Shown here in pieces: positions 7,191 to 15,122 of a stretch of 18,211 nucleotides of DNA (positions within the stretch are counted from its first letter, which is position 1; each line of letters opens with the position of its first letter). The DNA comes from Chloroflexota bacterium (GTDB lineage Bacteria; Chloroflexota; Dehalococcoidia; GIF9; UBA5620), in NCBI GenBank assembly GCA_026389735.1, contig JAPLHH010000163.1:1-18211 (forward strand), written 5' to 3'. Made by a program: the position numbers and the translations under genes. The notes beneath the pieces were generated by a model. The model had not been told where the DNA came from and made no database searches. It worked only from the letters and a program-made list of their open reading frames with translations.

Positions 7191-8120
7191 CTACAATTTC
7201 TCATTCAGGTCAATTGTCAACGTATAGTATTCTAATACCTCTGTATCGATCTTTGAGAAATACTGCTCAGCGAAATAATGAACAGACGCCAGTGCAAATT
7301 GAGCATCATTTTTTGAAAGTTGGTAGCCTTCTATCTCAGTTGCGTGTGCGCCTGGCACATTCCCTATTACTCTAACTGAGTCCAACACGTGAAGCAAGTG
7401 AGTAGGAATTGGGGATGGCTTCTGTTCTTTAAATCTCTCAATCATCGCATTTAGCGTTAATGCCCTTCCCTTGTTATCAATCGGCTTGCTACCAAGCAAG
7501 CGTGGAAATGCAAACTTAAGGAGAGCCTCGATGGTACGACGGCACATCACTACGCATGAGCGGTAGTTAGCAATGGAAAGGGCTTTCTCTGCCTCTTCAA
7601 GGGATGCTCGAATAGCTGGTGGAATCTGGTGTGAAGGGTCCCACCCTAATGCACCATGAAGCAGGCCGAGGAACATGGCACAGATTTGCTGATCCTCTAC
7701 CCACTCCTCGACGATTTCAAGCTCGTCAGCTGAATGAAAAGAGGGCGGGCACCCAAGGAACAATCCATTCAGATACCGTTGAGCAAAATTGCGATCGTTA
7801 GAGAGGATTTCAATCTCTCCCTCCTGGCTGATGAAAACAGTAAGAAATGAGTCTTCTTCTCTGTCATAACGTCTGATCAGCAGATGGGGTTTTAGATTCG
7901 TGAGTAGGGCGGTCAGTGGGTGGTCTTTGGCTGCTTTGATCTTCGTCTCGGGATGAAAACGCAACCTGTCAGCGTGACTCCAACCTTCCTCGATAATGAA
8001 CTGAATGTTTACGTCAACCGGAGTGAAGTTCGGGTGCACTTTCATCCTATGAACAGGCGGACATTTTCCATCTATTGAGTAGTCTCGGGTTGGAATTTTG
8101 GTCAGCTCCTCAGGAGACAT
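7191..8120 (-). CDS. DUF4145-like domain protein
   Basis: A 309-aa cytoplasmic protein. Residues about 1-150 form an unrecognised N-terminal region with mixed beta character (HLLIRRYDREEDSFLTVFIS, EIEILSND). Residues about 173-288 look like a DUF4145-type all-helical domain, with EEAEKALSIANYRSCVVMCRR, the following TIEALLKFAF, VLDSVRVIGNVPGAHA and a terminal helix NDAQFALASVHYFAEQYFS. The combination of an N/S-x-R helix, the R-x-(I/L)-GN signature and a following AH is the family pattern. DUF4145 domains occur in restriction-linked and other defence proteins, but also alone with unknown roles. The start is ATG 8120 with AGGGGA 8 bases upstream. It is bordered on both sides by related repeat elements and lies beside a restriction-enzyme remnant, consistent with an acquired accessory gene. 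Confidence 0.68.
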   Translation of the reverse strand: MSPEELTKIPTRDYSIDGKCPPVHRMKVHPNFTPVDVNIQFIIEEGWSHADRLRFHPETKIKAAKDHPLTALLTNLKPHLLIRRYDREEDSFLTVFISQEGEIEILSNDRNFAQRYLNGLFLGCPPSFHSADELEIVEEWVEDQQICAMFLGLLHGALGWDPSHQIPPAIRASLEEAEKALSIANYRSCVVMCRRTIEALLKFAFPRLLGSKPIDNKGRALTLNAMIERFKEQKPSPIPTHLLHVLDSVRVIGNVPGAHATEIEGYQLSKNDAQFALASVHYFAEQYFSKIDTEVLEYYTLTIDLNEKL

Positions 8121-8139
8121 AATCTTCCCCTATTATTGC

Positions 8140-8222
8140 TCAGACGCAAGCCACGCTTCGCGTAGCATTCTGGGCTTTGCAAAGCCGCCGAAGGCAGTTT
8201 GGGCGAAGTGAAACGACGCCAC
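8140..8222. repeat. Right copy of inverted-repeat-like element, with GGCTTTGCAAAGCC palindrome
   Basis: A noncoding stretch upstream of the DUF4145-like gene. It holds a perfect 14-bp palindrome GGCTTTGCAAAGCC (8173-8186), a small ACGC-TTC-GCGT hairpin (8153-8163) and GGGCGAAGTGAAACGACGCC (8201-8220). Positions 8155-8180 are the near reverse complement of 7156-7178. It resembles REP or MITE-like intergenic elements. Confidence 0.5.
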
Positions 8223-8245
8223 TGTTAATATCTGCGACATCACCT

Positions 8246-10078
8246 TCAGCTCATATAATATTCTTTGAATTTAGATAACCCTGGAGGGCGAGGAGTCCAT
8301 AGATTTGCATCTTTGAATCCCCGCTCTAAAGCATCCTCTCCAATTTGGCCCTTTATGCCGATAAGACCTTCCTTAATAGAAGCCTGCTTATCAGGTAAGT
8401 ATACCACGGCATAACCACCGAACTTCCATAGTTGTGCTGCTATTAAGGAAACAAGATGAGGTTTTGCTCCTTTTACTTTGTCCGCAAGAGAGATTAGGGA
8501 GGTTATTGCTTCCTCCACTACTTCCGGTTTGCGTTCCATAAAGCCCCCTTCTCCACCTATCGTTCCTATTCCCTCTATCACTTTCTGAACCAACTTTTCA
8601 TGGCTCTCGAATACATTAGAGCCAATGATAGTTAGGTGTCCGATACATTTCTTTGCCTCTTCAGGAAATTTACTCACTGCTTCCTTACCATACCACACTA
8701 GTATCTCTATGGGTTTTATTGCTCGTTTTTCGTCACTGATACCTATCATTGTTTTCGCAATCGTTGCCATGCGGAACACAGCCTCGCCAAACGAATCTTT
8801 CAAGCCTTTCTCAAGTGCTTTTGCTCCCAAGTCTCTTAACCTCCAAGCTGCTTCGCTAGCTGGACCAAGTCTAGCCTTCATAGCAGTTCCTGAAAAACTT
8901 TGCCCCAGTTTTCGGATTGCCTCTTCACTTACACGTTTTAATTCTGGAACTCCGTCCGCCATTTCTATTAGTTTCTTGCCGACCGAATGGATTGCAATAA
9001 TGCCTTGCGTTGTAGCTTCATCCCATTGATTGTCGGTAGACAAAGAGACCATTCTTCCTAAAACCTCCAGTATTCTTCTTGCAGTTGTTGACCTTCCCTT
9101 TTCTGCTGCATCTCTTCCTATTCCACCAAGTATGTAGGCGGCTCTTCCAAAGATGGCTTCTTCCCCTTGTTTTGCTGTTCTGAAGATTACTTCTTCTATC
9201 GGTTCGATAATTTCCTTATTAATATCAGGTGCTTCTACGGTTATGGCACAGCTTCCTAACCCCTTGATCACCTCTTCTGTGGCTAACGGATCATCTTTCA
9301 CCAAGATTCCCATATGTCTAAGTATACTAATGAGATCATAGATAGCTTTAGGAATTTCTGCTGTTTTCCATTCCTCCTGCTCCCCCTCTTCATCCTCAAT
9401 TATTTTCTCCACTTTTTCAGGAGGTGGAACAACATCCTTTACCATCTGGGTTAACTTCCCAATCCCATAGCTATATCCCTCGTAGTTCTTGGCATTATAT
9501 AAGCTTATTACCACTTCACGTATAGTAAAGGCCTCCGCCGGTAATTCATCCTTTCTATTCTGCATTTGTTTGAATGCTTTCTTATATAAATCGTCAATGA
9601 GGTTTCTTGGGTCGAGCCATTCTTTAAGAGAAAGAAAATAAGGGATTAAGAAAGCCAAACAAGCACCTGCCAAAACTAAAGAGAGTTTCACCGATATTGA
9701 AGAAGAAACCATTTCTTTATTAGTTAAAATCACTAAGGGAAACACTATGCTTGCAACGAAAATGAAAATATAAGAAATGGTGAAAGGCTTGATAAGGGCT
9801 TTTCCTAATAACCTAGGGCTGTAGCGAGAGGCAAGCTGCCCAGCTACCAAAGTCGCAGATAAAATAATGGCTAAGATTGCTGCTAAACTTTGCGAGATGG
9901 CACTGAGAAGATAATAAATGCCAGAACTATTAGTTATTTCCAGCTCAAGGACAATAAGTAAGCCAAAGACAATAATTAGCAAAGAAGCAATCGGAATTCC
10001 TCCACTCCATACAGCTCCTTTCAAACTTCTTAGACCCCCTTTCAAGAGCCACTTACAGCCATTAACAAGAATAGGCAT
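8246..10078 (-). CDS. DUF2254-like membrane protein with long cytoplasmic helical region
   Basis: A 610-aa integral membrane protein. Four hydrophobic segments lie at about 28-46, 57-80, 100-118 and 130-149. The stretch between TM2 and TM3, SATLVAGQLASRYSPRLLG, matches the hallmark (S/T)LVAxQLAS-xYSPRLL of DUF2254-type predicted membrane proteins. From about residue 150 on there is a long soluble helical region with an acidic patch (228-236, IEDEEGEQE). It contains repeated amphipathic helices of roughly HEAT/ARM-like spacing, for example GLGSCAITVEA, AAYILGGIGRDAAEKG, AIHSVGKKLIEMADG and VIEGIGTIGGEGG. I place the start at ATG 10078, where AAGGAAGGGG precedes it; an in-frame GTG at 10096 would put this SD inside the gene. 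A 19-codon ORF with a stronger SD overlaps its start. Function is unknown; the repeats suggest a scaffold or sensor at the membrane. Confidence 0.65.
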   Translation of the reverse strand: MPILVNGCKWLLKGGLRSLKGAVWSGGIPIASLLIIVFGLLIVLELEITNSSGIYYLLSAISQSLAAILAIILSATLVAGQLASRYSPRLLGKALIKPFTISYIFIFVASIVFPLVILTNKEMVSSSISVKLSLVLAGACLAFLIPYFLSLKEWLDPRNLIDDLYKKAFKQMQNRKDELPAEAFTIREVVISLYNAKNYEGYSYGIGKLTQMVKDVVPPPEKVEKIIEDEEGEQEEWKTAEIPKAIYDLISILRHMGILVKDDPLATEEVIKGLGSCAITVEAPDINKEIIEPIEEVIFRTAKQGEEAIFGRAAYILGGIGRDAAEKGRSTTARRILEVLGRMVSLSTDNQWDEATTQGIIAIHSVGKKLIEMADGVPELKRVSEEAIRKLGQSFSGTAMKARLGPASEAAWRLRDLGAKALEKGLKDSFGEAVFRMATIAKTMIGISDEKRAIKPIEILVWYGKEAVSKFPEEAKKCIGHLTIIGSNVFESHEKLVQKVIEGIGTIGGEGGFMERKPEVVEEAITSLISLADKVKGAKPHLVSLIAAQLWKFGGYAVVYLPDKQASIKEGLIGIKGQIGEDALERGFKDANLWTPRPPGLSKFKEYYMS

Positions 10079-10121
10079 TTCCCCTTCCTTGATCACTTGT
10101 CGACAGCAGACCCCTTTTCAT
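10062..10121 (-). CDS. Possible 19-aa SD-led upstream ORF overlapping the membrane-protein start
   Basis: A perfect AGGAGG (10131-10136) stands 9 bases before an ATG that opens a short ORF (MKRGLLSTSDQGRGNAYSC) ending in TAA at 10062, 17 bases inside the membrane-protein gene. The SD is better than that of the large gene. This fits a leader ORF that controls translation of the membrane protein by re-initiation. It could also mean that the large gene's N-terminus was originally in this frame. The peptide has no recognisable arrest motif. Confidence 0.35.
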   Translation of the reverse strand: MKRGLLSTSDQGRGNAYSC

Positions 10122-10136
10122 AGACTTGATCCTCCT

Positions 10137-10167
10137 AAATTAAACAACGGTCTCGCCTGAGAACCGT
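10137..10167 (-). terminator. Rho-independent terminator after leuC
   Basis: On the minus strand, ACGGTTCTC-AGGC-GAGACCGT forms an 8-bp stem with one bulged base and a 4-nt loop, followed by TGTTTAATTT. It lies 54 bases after the leuC stop, and would stop or reduce transcription from ilv/leuC before the accessory block. Confidence 0.6.
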
Positions 10168-10173
10168 ACATAC

Positions 10174-10186
10174 GAACTCAGAGTTC
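10174..10186. repeat. Short palindrome GAACTC-A-GAGTTC
   Basis: A 13-base palindromic site with a single central base in the leuC downstream region. A one-base loop cannot form a good hairpin, so if meaningful it would be a dimeric protein-binding site. It may be chance. Confidence 0.2.
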
Positions 10187-10220
10187 ATCTAATCCAACTT
10201 AACCTAACTCCTCCACATCT

Positions 10221-11477
10221 CTAGCCTACAATCTCCTCAGGGCTACCAATCCTCCCCAAAATGGCGCTGGCGGCGGCTATTGCCGGGTTGGCTAGATAGA
10301 CTTCAGACTGGGGGCTGCCCATTCTGCCGACAAAGTTGCGGTTGGTCGTTGACACGCAGCGCTCGCCTGCAGCCAGAACTCCCATATAGCCGCCGAGACA
10401 GGGGCCGCAGGTAGGCGTGCTGACCGCTGCGCCAGCTTTAATGAAAGTCTTTATCAAGCCCTCACGCAACGCATCGAGATAGACCTGCTGCGTGCCAGGG
10501 ATGATAATACATCTCACCTCAGGACTAACCTGCCTGCCTTTGAGTATCCTTGCAGCCAGCCTCAGGTCATCAAGACGCCCATTGGTGCAACTGCCAATCA
10601 CTACCTGGTCAATTTTTATGTTCCCTACCTGGCTTATCGGTTTCACATTGGAAGGCAAATGAGGCATGGCTACCTGTGGCTCTATTTTGGATACATCGTA
10701 CTCAATCGTCTTAGCATATTCGGCATCTTCGTCAGGTTGATAGACCTGGTAAGAATGTTTTGCCCTGGCTTTGACATATTTCTTTGTCTCACCATCCACC
10801 CTGAAGATGCCAGCTTTAGCCCCAGCCTCAATTGCCATGTTCGCCATGGTGAAACGCCCATCCATAGGCAAGGCGTCAATTGCTTCGCCGGTAAACTCCA
10901 TAACCGAATAAAGAGCGCCATCAACGCCGATATCGCCGATGGTATAAAGGATAAGGTCTTTGCCCCCAACCCATTTTCCCAGCTTTCCTCGGTAAGCAAA
11001 CTTGATGGTCGGTGGCACCTTCATCCATATCTCGCCGGTAGCCATAGCCACAGCAATATCAGTTGACCCCATACCGGTGGCGAAGGCACCCAAAGCTCCA
11101 TAGGTGCAGGTATGAGAATCAGCTCCAACTACCACTTCTCCGGGCAAGACGAGGCCTTGCTCCGGCAAAAGCACATGCTCAATGCCCATCCTGCCGACTT
11201 CAAAATAGACCAAATCGTACTGGTGAGCAAACTCGCGTATTATCTTGGCCTGTTCAGCAGAAAGTATGTCCTTATTGGGGCAGAAATGGTCGGGCACCAT
11301 CACTATCTTTTTCGGGTCATAGACCCTGTCTACACCCAGGCGCTGGAACTCCTTTATTGCCAGAGGAGCGGTGATGTCGTTTGCCAAAACCAAATCAACC
11401 CTGACGTTTATGAATTCGCCAGGGCTGACCTTACCTTTGCCCGAATGAGCTGCCAGAATCTTCTCAGCTAAAGTCAA
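10221..11477 (-). CDS. leuC: 3-isopropylmalate dehydratase large subunit
   Basis: A 418-aa aconitase-superfamily protein of the short two-subunit isopropylmalate/homoaconitate type. It holds the 4Fe-4S cluster and, with LeuD, isomerises 2- to 3-isopropylmalate (and probably citramalate to 3-methylmalate). Cluster ligands are visible as GSCTNG (Cys297) and TCGPCLGG (Cys357 and Cys360). Other signatures are [43 protein letters not shown] and [15 protein letters not shown]. The start is TTG 11477, with GAGGTGA about 9 bases upstream; no in-frame ATG lies nearby. It follows the mgtC-like gene by 24 bases. It is followed by a terminator and then by unrelated genes, so its partner leuD is about 4.8 kb away. 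Confidence 0.95.
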   Translation of the reverse strand: MTLAEKILAAHSGKGKVSPGEFINVRVDLVLANDITAPLAIKEFQRLGVDRVYDPKKIVMVPDHFCPNKDILSAEQAKIIREFAHQYDLVYFEVGRMGIEHVLLPEQGLVLPGEVVVGADSHTCTYGALGAFATGMGSTDIAVAMATGEIWMKVPPTIKFAYRGKLGKWVGGKDLILYTIGDIGVDGALYSVMEFTGEAIDALPMDGRFTMANMAIEAGAKAGIFRVDGETKKYVKARAKHSYQVYQPDEDAEYAKTIEYDVSKIEPQVAMPHLPSNVKPISQVGNIKIDQVVIGSCTNGRLDDLRLAARILKGRQVSPEVRCIIIPGTQQVYLDALREGLIKTFIKAGAAVSTPTCGPCLGGYMGVLAAGERCVSTTNRNFVGRMGSPQSEVYLANPAIAAASAILGRIGSPEEIVG

Positions 11478-11501
11478 AATTCATCACCTCAATCTCTCAA
11501 G

Positions 11502-11906
11502 TCACCCTTTTACACTAGGAATCATCAGCACAAGCACAGCGATGGCTGCAACGACGGTGGCTATTAGATACATCCCTGCACCAGCCGCCAACCCTATGGA
11601 CGCTGTGGCCCATATGCTAGCCGCTGTTGTCAGGCCAGCTACATGGTCGCCACGTATACCACGAAAGATAACTCCGGCACCTATAAAACCTATGCCGGTC
11701 ACCACTCCAGCAGCAACTCTTGACACGTCTACCCCATCGCCGAAACCGAAAATTGAAACTACTGTAAAAAGAGCCGAGCCGAGTGAAATTAAAATATGGG
11801 TGCGCAGTCCAGCCGGTTTGTTAGCTCGCTCCCGCTGATAGCCGATGCCTGCCCCAAGGGCCGTTGCTAACAGCAGGCGTAGGACCATGTCTACCAATGT
11901 GTTCAT
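11502..11906 (-). CDS. MgtC/SapB-family membrane protein
   Basis: A 134-aa hydrophobic protein matching the N-terminal membrane domain of the MgtC/SapB family. Signatures are the early RLLLATALGAGIGYQRER with the conserved ERANKPAGLRTH, then LISLGSALFTVVS, GFIGAGVIFRG and GLTTAASIWATASIGLAAG. About four to five membrane helices are expected. The C-terminal ACT-like cytoplasmic domain of longer MgtC proteins is absent. In pathogens MgtC affects F1Fo-ATPase and growth at low Mg2+; the role of free-living homologues is unknown. Here the gene sits between leuA (gap 8 bases) and leuC (gap 24 bases) on the same strand, so it is almost certainly co-transcribed with leucine genes. The start is ATG 11906 with only a weak SD (GAGAC), suggesting coupling to leuA translation. 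Confidence 0.88.
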   Translation of the reverse strand: MNTLVDMVLRLLLATALGAGIGYQRERANKPAGLRTHILISLGSALFTVVSIFGFGDGVDVSRVAAGVVTGIGFIGAGVIFRGIRGDHVAGLTTAASIWATASIGLAAGAGMYLIATVVAAIAVLVLMIPSVKG

Positions 11907-11914
11907 CCAAGTCT

Positions 11915-13438
11915 CTATTCTTTTCTTGCTTTCTTAGCTGCCAGGAGCCGATTTAACGCATTCATATAGGCTTTGGCGCTGGCGACGATGATATCCATAG
12001 CGGCGCCACGCCCGGTATAGGTTACACCATCGCTTTCGATTCTTATCAGCACCTCACCGATAGCATCGATACCCTCAGTCACTGATTTGACGGTGAATTC
12101 AGTGAGCTTGTTAGGCACCTTGACTATTCGATTAATGGCTTTATACACGGCATCCACCGGCCCTGTACCTAAGTCAGCATCAGCCACAGCTTGCCCATCA
12201 GGACCAATGAGTCTCACTGTAGCTGTTGGGATGTTATGGTTGCCGCATGAAACTTCAACGTGGTCGAGATGATAAACCTCGGAAACAGTACGCAGTTCTT
12301 CAGCTATCAGAGATTCGATATCACGGTCAGTGACTTCTCGTTTCTTATCAGCCAGTTCCTTAAAAGCTCGAAAGGCATGCTTGAATGATTCCTCATCCAG
12401 AATATAGCCGAGTTCAGCCAGCCGCTCCCCAAAAGCATGCCGACCGCTCAGCTTGCCTAGGACAAGGCTGCTAGCTGGAATACCCACTGACCGTGGGTCC
12501 ATAATCTCGTAAGTAATCGCCTTTTTAATCACTCCATCCTGGTGAATACCTGATTGATGGCGGAAGGCGTTGGCGCCGATGATAGCTTTGTTAGGCTGGA
12601 CTGCGAATCCAGTAAGCTCGCTCACCAGCCGGCTTGTCTTATAAATCTGGGTGGTATCAATGTTTGTGGTCAGGTGGAAAAAGTCACTTCTGGTTTTAAG
12701 CGCCATGACAATTTCTTCTAAGGAGGCATTACCGGCCCTTTCTCCTATGCCGTTGATAGTGCACTCAACCTGCCTGGCGCCCCTCCGTATCGCCTCAAGG
12801 CTATTGGCTACCGCCAGTCCCAAATCATTATGGCAATGGACGCTAACCACAGCCTTATCAATATCGGGCACGTTTTTAAATATACCTTCGATTAAGTCAC
12901 CAAGCTCTTGCGGGATGGCATAACCGACTGTGTCCGGGATATTTAACGTAGTCGCACCGGCCTTAATAACGGCCTCTAATATCTTATAAATGTATGCAGG
13001 TTCAGTACGGCTGGCATCCATTGGCGAAAATTCCACGTCATCCGTATATTTCTTAGCCCGAGCTACCATGTCACGAGAAATCTGCAGAATCTCTTCACGA
13101 GTTTTCTTGAGTTGATAGAGAAGGTGTATATCCGAAGCTGAGAGAAAAACATGAATCCGAGGCTGCTTCGCCCCTTTTATCGCCTCCCAGGCGCTATCTA
13201 CAGCCTCAGCGTTGGCGTGGGCTAAGCCACAAACGGTTGCCCCATTAATTTCCCTGGCGATAAGCTGAACGGCTTCAAAATCGCCCGGCGAGCTTATGGG
13301 AAAGCCGGCTTCAATGACATCAACACCGAGCTTCTCTAGCTGTTTGGCAATCTCCAATTTGTCCCGGGCGCTCAGACTCGCCCCCGCTGCCTGCTCACCA
13401 TCGCGTAGGGTGGTATCAAAGATAATAACCCTGTCCAT
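11915..13438 (-). CDS. leuA: 2-isopropylmalate synthase
   Basis: A 507-aa enzyme that condenses acetyl-CoA with 2-ketoisovalerate, the committed step to leucine. The N-terminal TIM barrel shows [17 protein letters not shown] (Arg12 and Asp13), [34 protein letters not shown], the metal-binding [13 protein letters not shown] (201-213) and [27 protein letters not shown] is the linker typical of true LeuA. From about residue 375 the C-terminal allosteric domain follows ([51 protein letters not shown]), so leucine feedback inhibition is expected. The start is ATG 13438 with GAGGT 5 bases upstream. It is 13 bases downstream of the ilvC stop. Confidence 0.96.
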   Translation of the reverse strand: MDRVIIFDTTLRDGEQAAGASLSARDKLEIAKQLEKLGVDVIEAGFPISSPGDFEAVQLIAREINGATVCGLAHANAEAVDSAWEAIKGAKQPRIHVFLSASDIHLLYQLKKTREEILQISRDMVARAKKYTDDVEFSPMDASRTEPAYIYKILEAVIKAGATTLNIPDTVGYAIPQELGDLIEGIFKNVPDIDKAVVSVHCHNDLGLAVANSLEAIRRGARQVECTINGIGERAGNASLEEIVMALKTRSDFFHLTTNIDTTQIYKTSRLVSELTGFAVQPNKAIIGANAFRHQSGIHQDGVIKKAITYEIMDPRSVGIPASSLVLGKLSGRHAFGERLAELGYILDEESFKHAFRAFKELADKKREVTDRDIESLIAEELRTVSEVYHLDHVEVSCGNHNIPTATVRLIGPDGQAVADADLGTGPVDAVYKAINRIVKVPNKLTEFTVKSVTEGIDAIGEVLIRIESDGVTYTGRGAAMDIIVASAKAYMNALNRLLAAKKARKE

Positions 13439-13451
13439 GTTTTACCTCAAA

Positions 13452-14444
13452 TTAGGCTTTAAGCCACGGCATCATACTTCTAAGTTTCTTGCCCACAATC
13501 TCAATCTCGTGCTCAGCATCCATTCGCTTTAGAGCGTTGTAGACGGGACGTCCTGCCTGGTTTTCCAGAATCCACTCTCTAGCAAAGCTGCCACTCTGGA
13601 TTTCAGCCAGAATTTGCCTCATCTCATCTTTGACCAGGTCATCAATAACTCGTGGTCCCCGTGTATAATCGCCGTATTCAGCAGTATCACTGACCGAGTA
13701 ACGCATATAGCTCAAACCACCTTGATACATAAGGTCAACGATGAGCTTGAGCTCGTGGAAGCACTCGAAATAAGCGATTTCCGGCTGGTAGCCAGCTTCG
13801 ACCAGCGTCTCAAACCCGGCCTTGACCAATGAGCTAACCCCGCCACAGAGCACTGTCTGCTCGCCAAAAAGGTCGGTCTCGGTTTCCTCGGCAAAAGTGG
13901 TTTCCAACACACCGGCTTTAGCACAGCCGATACCTCTCGCATAAGCCAGGGCGATATCCTTCGCCTTACCGGAAGCATCTTGATGGACAGCCACGATAGC
14001 TGGCGGTCCCGAGCCCTCGGTATAAAGCCGGCGCAACATGTGCCCCGGACATTTAGGAGCAATCATTGTCACATCCACATCAACAGGCGGCACGATCTGC
14101 CCAAAGTGGATATTGAAACCATGAGCAAACATCAGCATCTTGCCTGCTGATAGCTGCTTTTCAATTGATTCACGATAAACCTTCGGCTGTAGGGCATCCG
14201 GGACAAGCATAACGATTATATCCGCTTCCTTAGCCACTCCACCAGCATCGGCTACCTTAAAACCGGCATTCTTGGCATACTTCCAGCCTTCAGTACCTTT
14301 GGCCTCAGCAACGCTTACCTGACAGCCACTATCCCTCAAGTTCTGAGCATGAGCATGCCCTTGACTGCCAAAACCGATAATTCCAATCATCTTGCCCCTG
14401 AGTAAGTTTAACTTGGCATCCTTTTCGTAGTAAATCTTGGCCAT
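13452..14444 (-). CDS. ilvC: Ketol-acid reductoisomerase, class I, with atypical cofactor loop
   Basis: A 330-aa class I acetohydroxyacid isomeroreductase, converting acetolactate to 2,3-dihydroxyisovalerate with Mg2+ and a nicotinamide cofactor. I start it at ATG 14444, preceded by AAGGAGGT at 4 bases. A 10-codon extension to 14474 would place this SD inside the gene. The Rossmann motif is [19 protein letters not shown] (22-40). Later signatures are [32 protein letters not shown], the acid-rich [18 protein letters not shown] and [18 protein letters not shown] of the knotted domain. The beta2-alphaB loop reads [10 protein letters not shown] (45-54), where NADPH enzymes usually read VGLRxGSxSW. 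The phosphate-binding Arg and both Ser are missing and Glu47 appears, so NADH use is inferred. Confidence 0.95.
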   Translation of the reverse strand: MAKIYYEKDAKLNLLRGKMIGIIGFGSQGHAHAQNLRDSGCQVSVAEAKGTEGWKYAKNAGFKVADAGGVAKEADIIVMLVPDALQPKVYRESIEKQLSAGKMLMFAHGFNIHFGQIVPPVDVDVTMIAPKCPGHMLRRLYTEGSGPPAIVAVHQDASGKAKDIALAYARGIGCAKAGVLETTFAEETETDLFGEQTVLCGGVSSLVKAGFETLVEAGYQPEIAYFECFHELKLIVDLMYQGGLSYMRYSVSDTAEYGDYTRGPRVIDDLVKDEMRQILAEIQSGSFAREWILENQAGRPVYNALKRMDAEHEIEIVGKKLRSMMPWLKA

Positions 14445-14501
14445 GATTACCTCCTTGAAAAGTTTTATATCCACCTACGACATTTAAGTATTTAGGCACC
14501 G

Positions 14502-15080
14502 TCACCAGTCAGGTGGGCTTTCGGCTTCTAAAGGTGGTTTCGGCGGTTGTTTTGGCACCTTTACCTCCCTCGGCTCTTCCACCTGCAACGGACCAACAGC
14601 ACCACGAGTTAAAGCGATACGGCCAGTCCTGGCTATCTCCCTGATACCAAAGCCACGGAGAAGGTCTACTAAAGAACCGACCTTTTCTTCATCTCCGGTG
14701 ACTTCCACCATCAGTGAACCAGGCGAAACATCCACTATATTAGCCCTAAAAATATCCACGATCTGGATGATTTCGCTCCGAGTAGAAGCAGTCGATTTGA
14801 CCTTGACCAAGGCCAGCTCCCGAGCCACTTTGTCATCACTAGTTATATCAACTATCTTAACTACATCTACAACTTTGTCCAGCTGTTTCCTGACCTGTTC
14901 CACTTTGGCATCATCACCTTCCACGATGATAGTCATTCGAGACAGATTGGGCTGCTCAGTATGCCCAACGGCGATGCTCTCGATGTTAAAGTTACGCCGC
15001 CGGAAAAGGCTAGACACCCGATTAAGCACGCCGGGTCTGTCTTCCACCAAAGCAACTAAAGTGTGTTTCGTTGTAGCCAA
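14502..15080 (-). CDS. ilvN: Acetolactate synthase small (regulatory) subunit
   Basis: A 192-aa regulatory subunit that binds IlvB, stimulates it and gives feedback inhibition by valine. The N-terminal ACT domain (about 5-80) shows HTLVALVEDRPGVLNRVSSL, FNIESIAVGHTE and SRMTIIVEGDD. The C-terminal subunit domain (about 85-160) has ARELALVKVK, RSEIIQIVDIFRANIVDVS and VEVTGDEEKVGSLVDLLRGFGI, ending IARTGRIALTRG. A Pro-rich tail of about 25 residues (about 167-192) extends beyond the usual end. The start is TTG 15080, with GAGGAGG about 9 bases upstream and family-typical text (TKHTLVALVEDRPG) right after. It is 42 bases downstream of ilvB. Confidence 0.95.
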   Translation of the reverse strand: MATTKHTLVALVEDRPGVLNRVSSLFRRRNFNIESIAVGHTEQPNLSRMTIIVEGDDAKVEQVRKQLDKVVDVVKIVDITSDDKVARELALVKVKSTASTRSEIIQIVDIFRANIVDVSPGSLMVEVTGDEEKVGSLVDLLRGFGIREIARTGRIALTRGAVGPLQVEEPREVKVPKQPPKPPLEAESPPDW

Positions 15081-15122
15081 TGACCCAGTCCTCCTCTTAT
15101 TTTACTTCTGAACTTACGAACT

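Noticed and set aside
13712..14062. 116-codon minus-strand ORF inside ilvC
   Set aside because: Shifted frame of ilvC with Ser/Arg-rich shadow composition.
14445..14474. Ten-codon N-terminal extension of ilvC
   Set aside because: AAGGAGGT lies inside it, directly before the ATG that gives the normal 330-aa protein.
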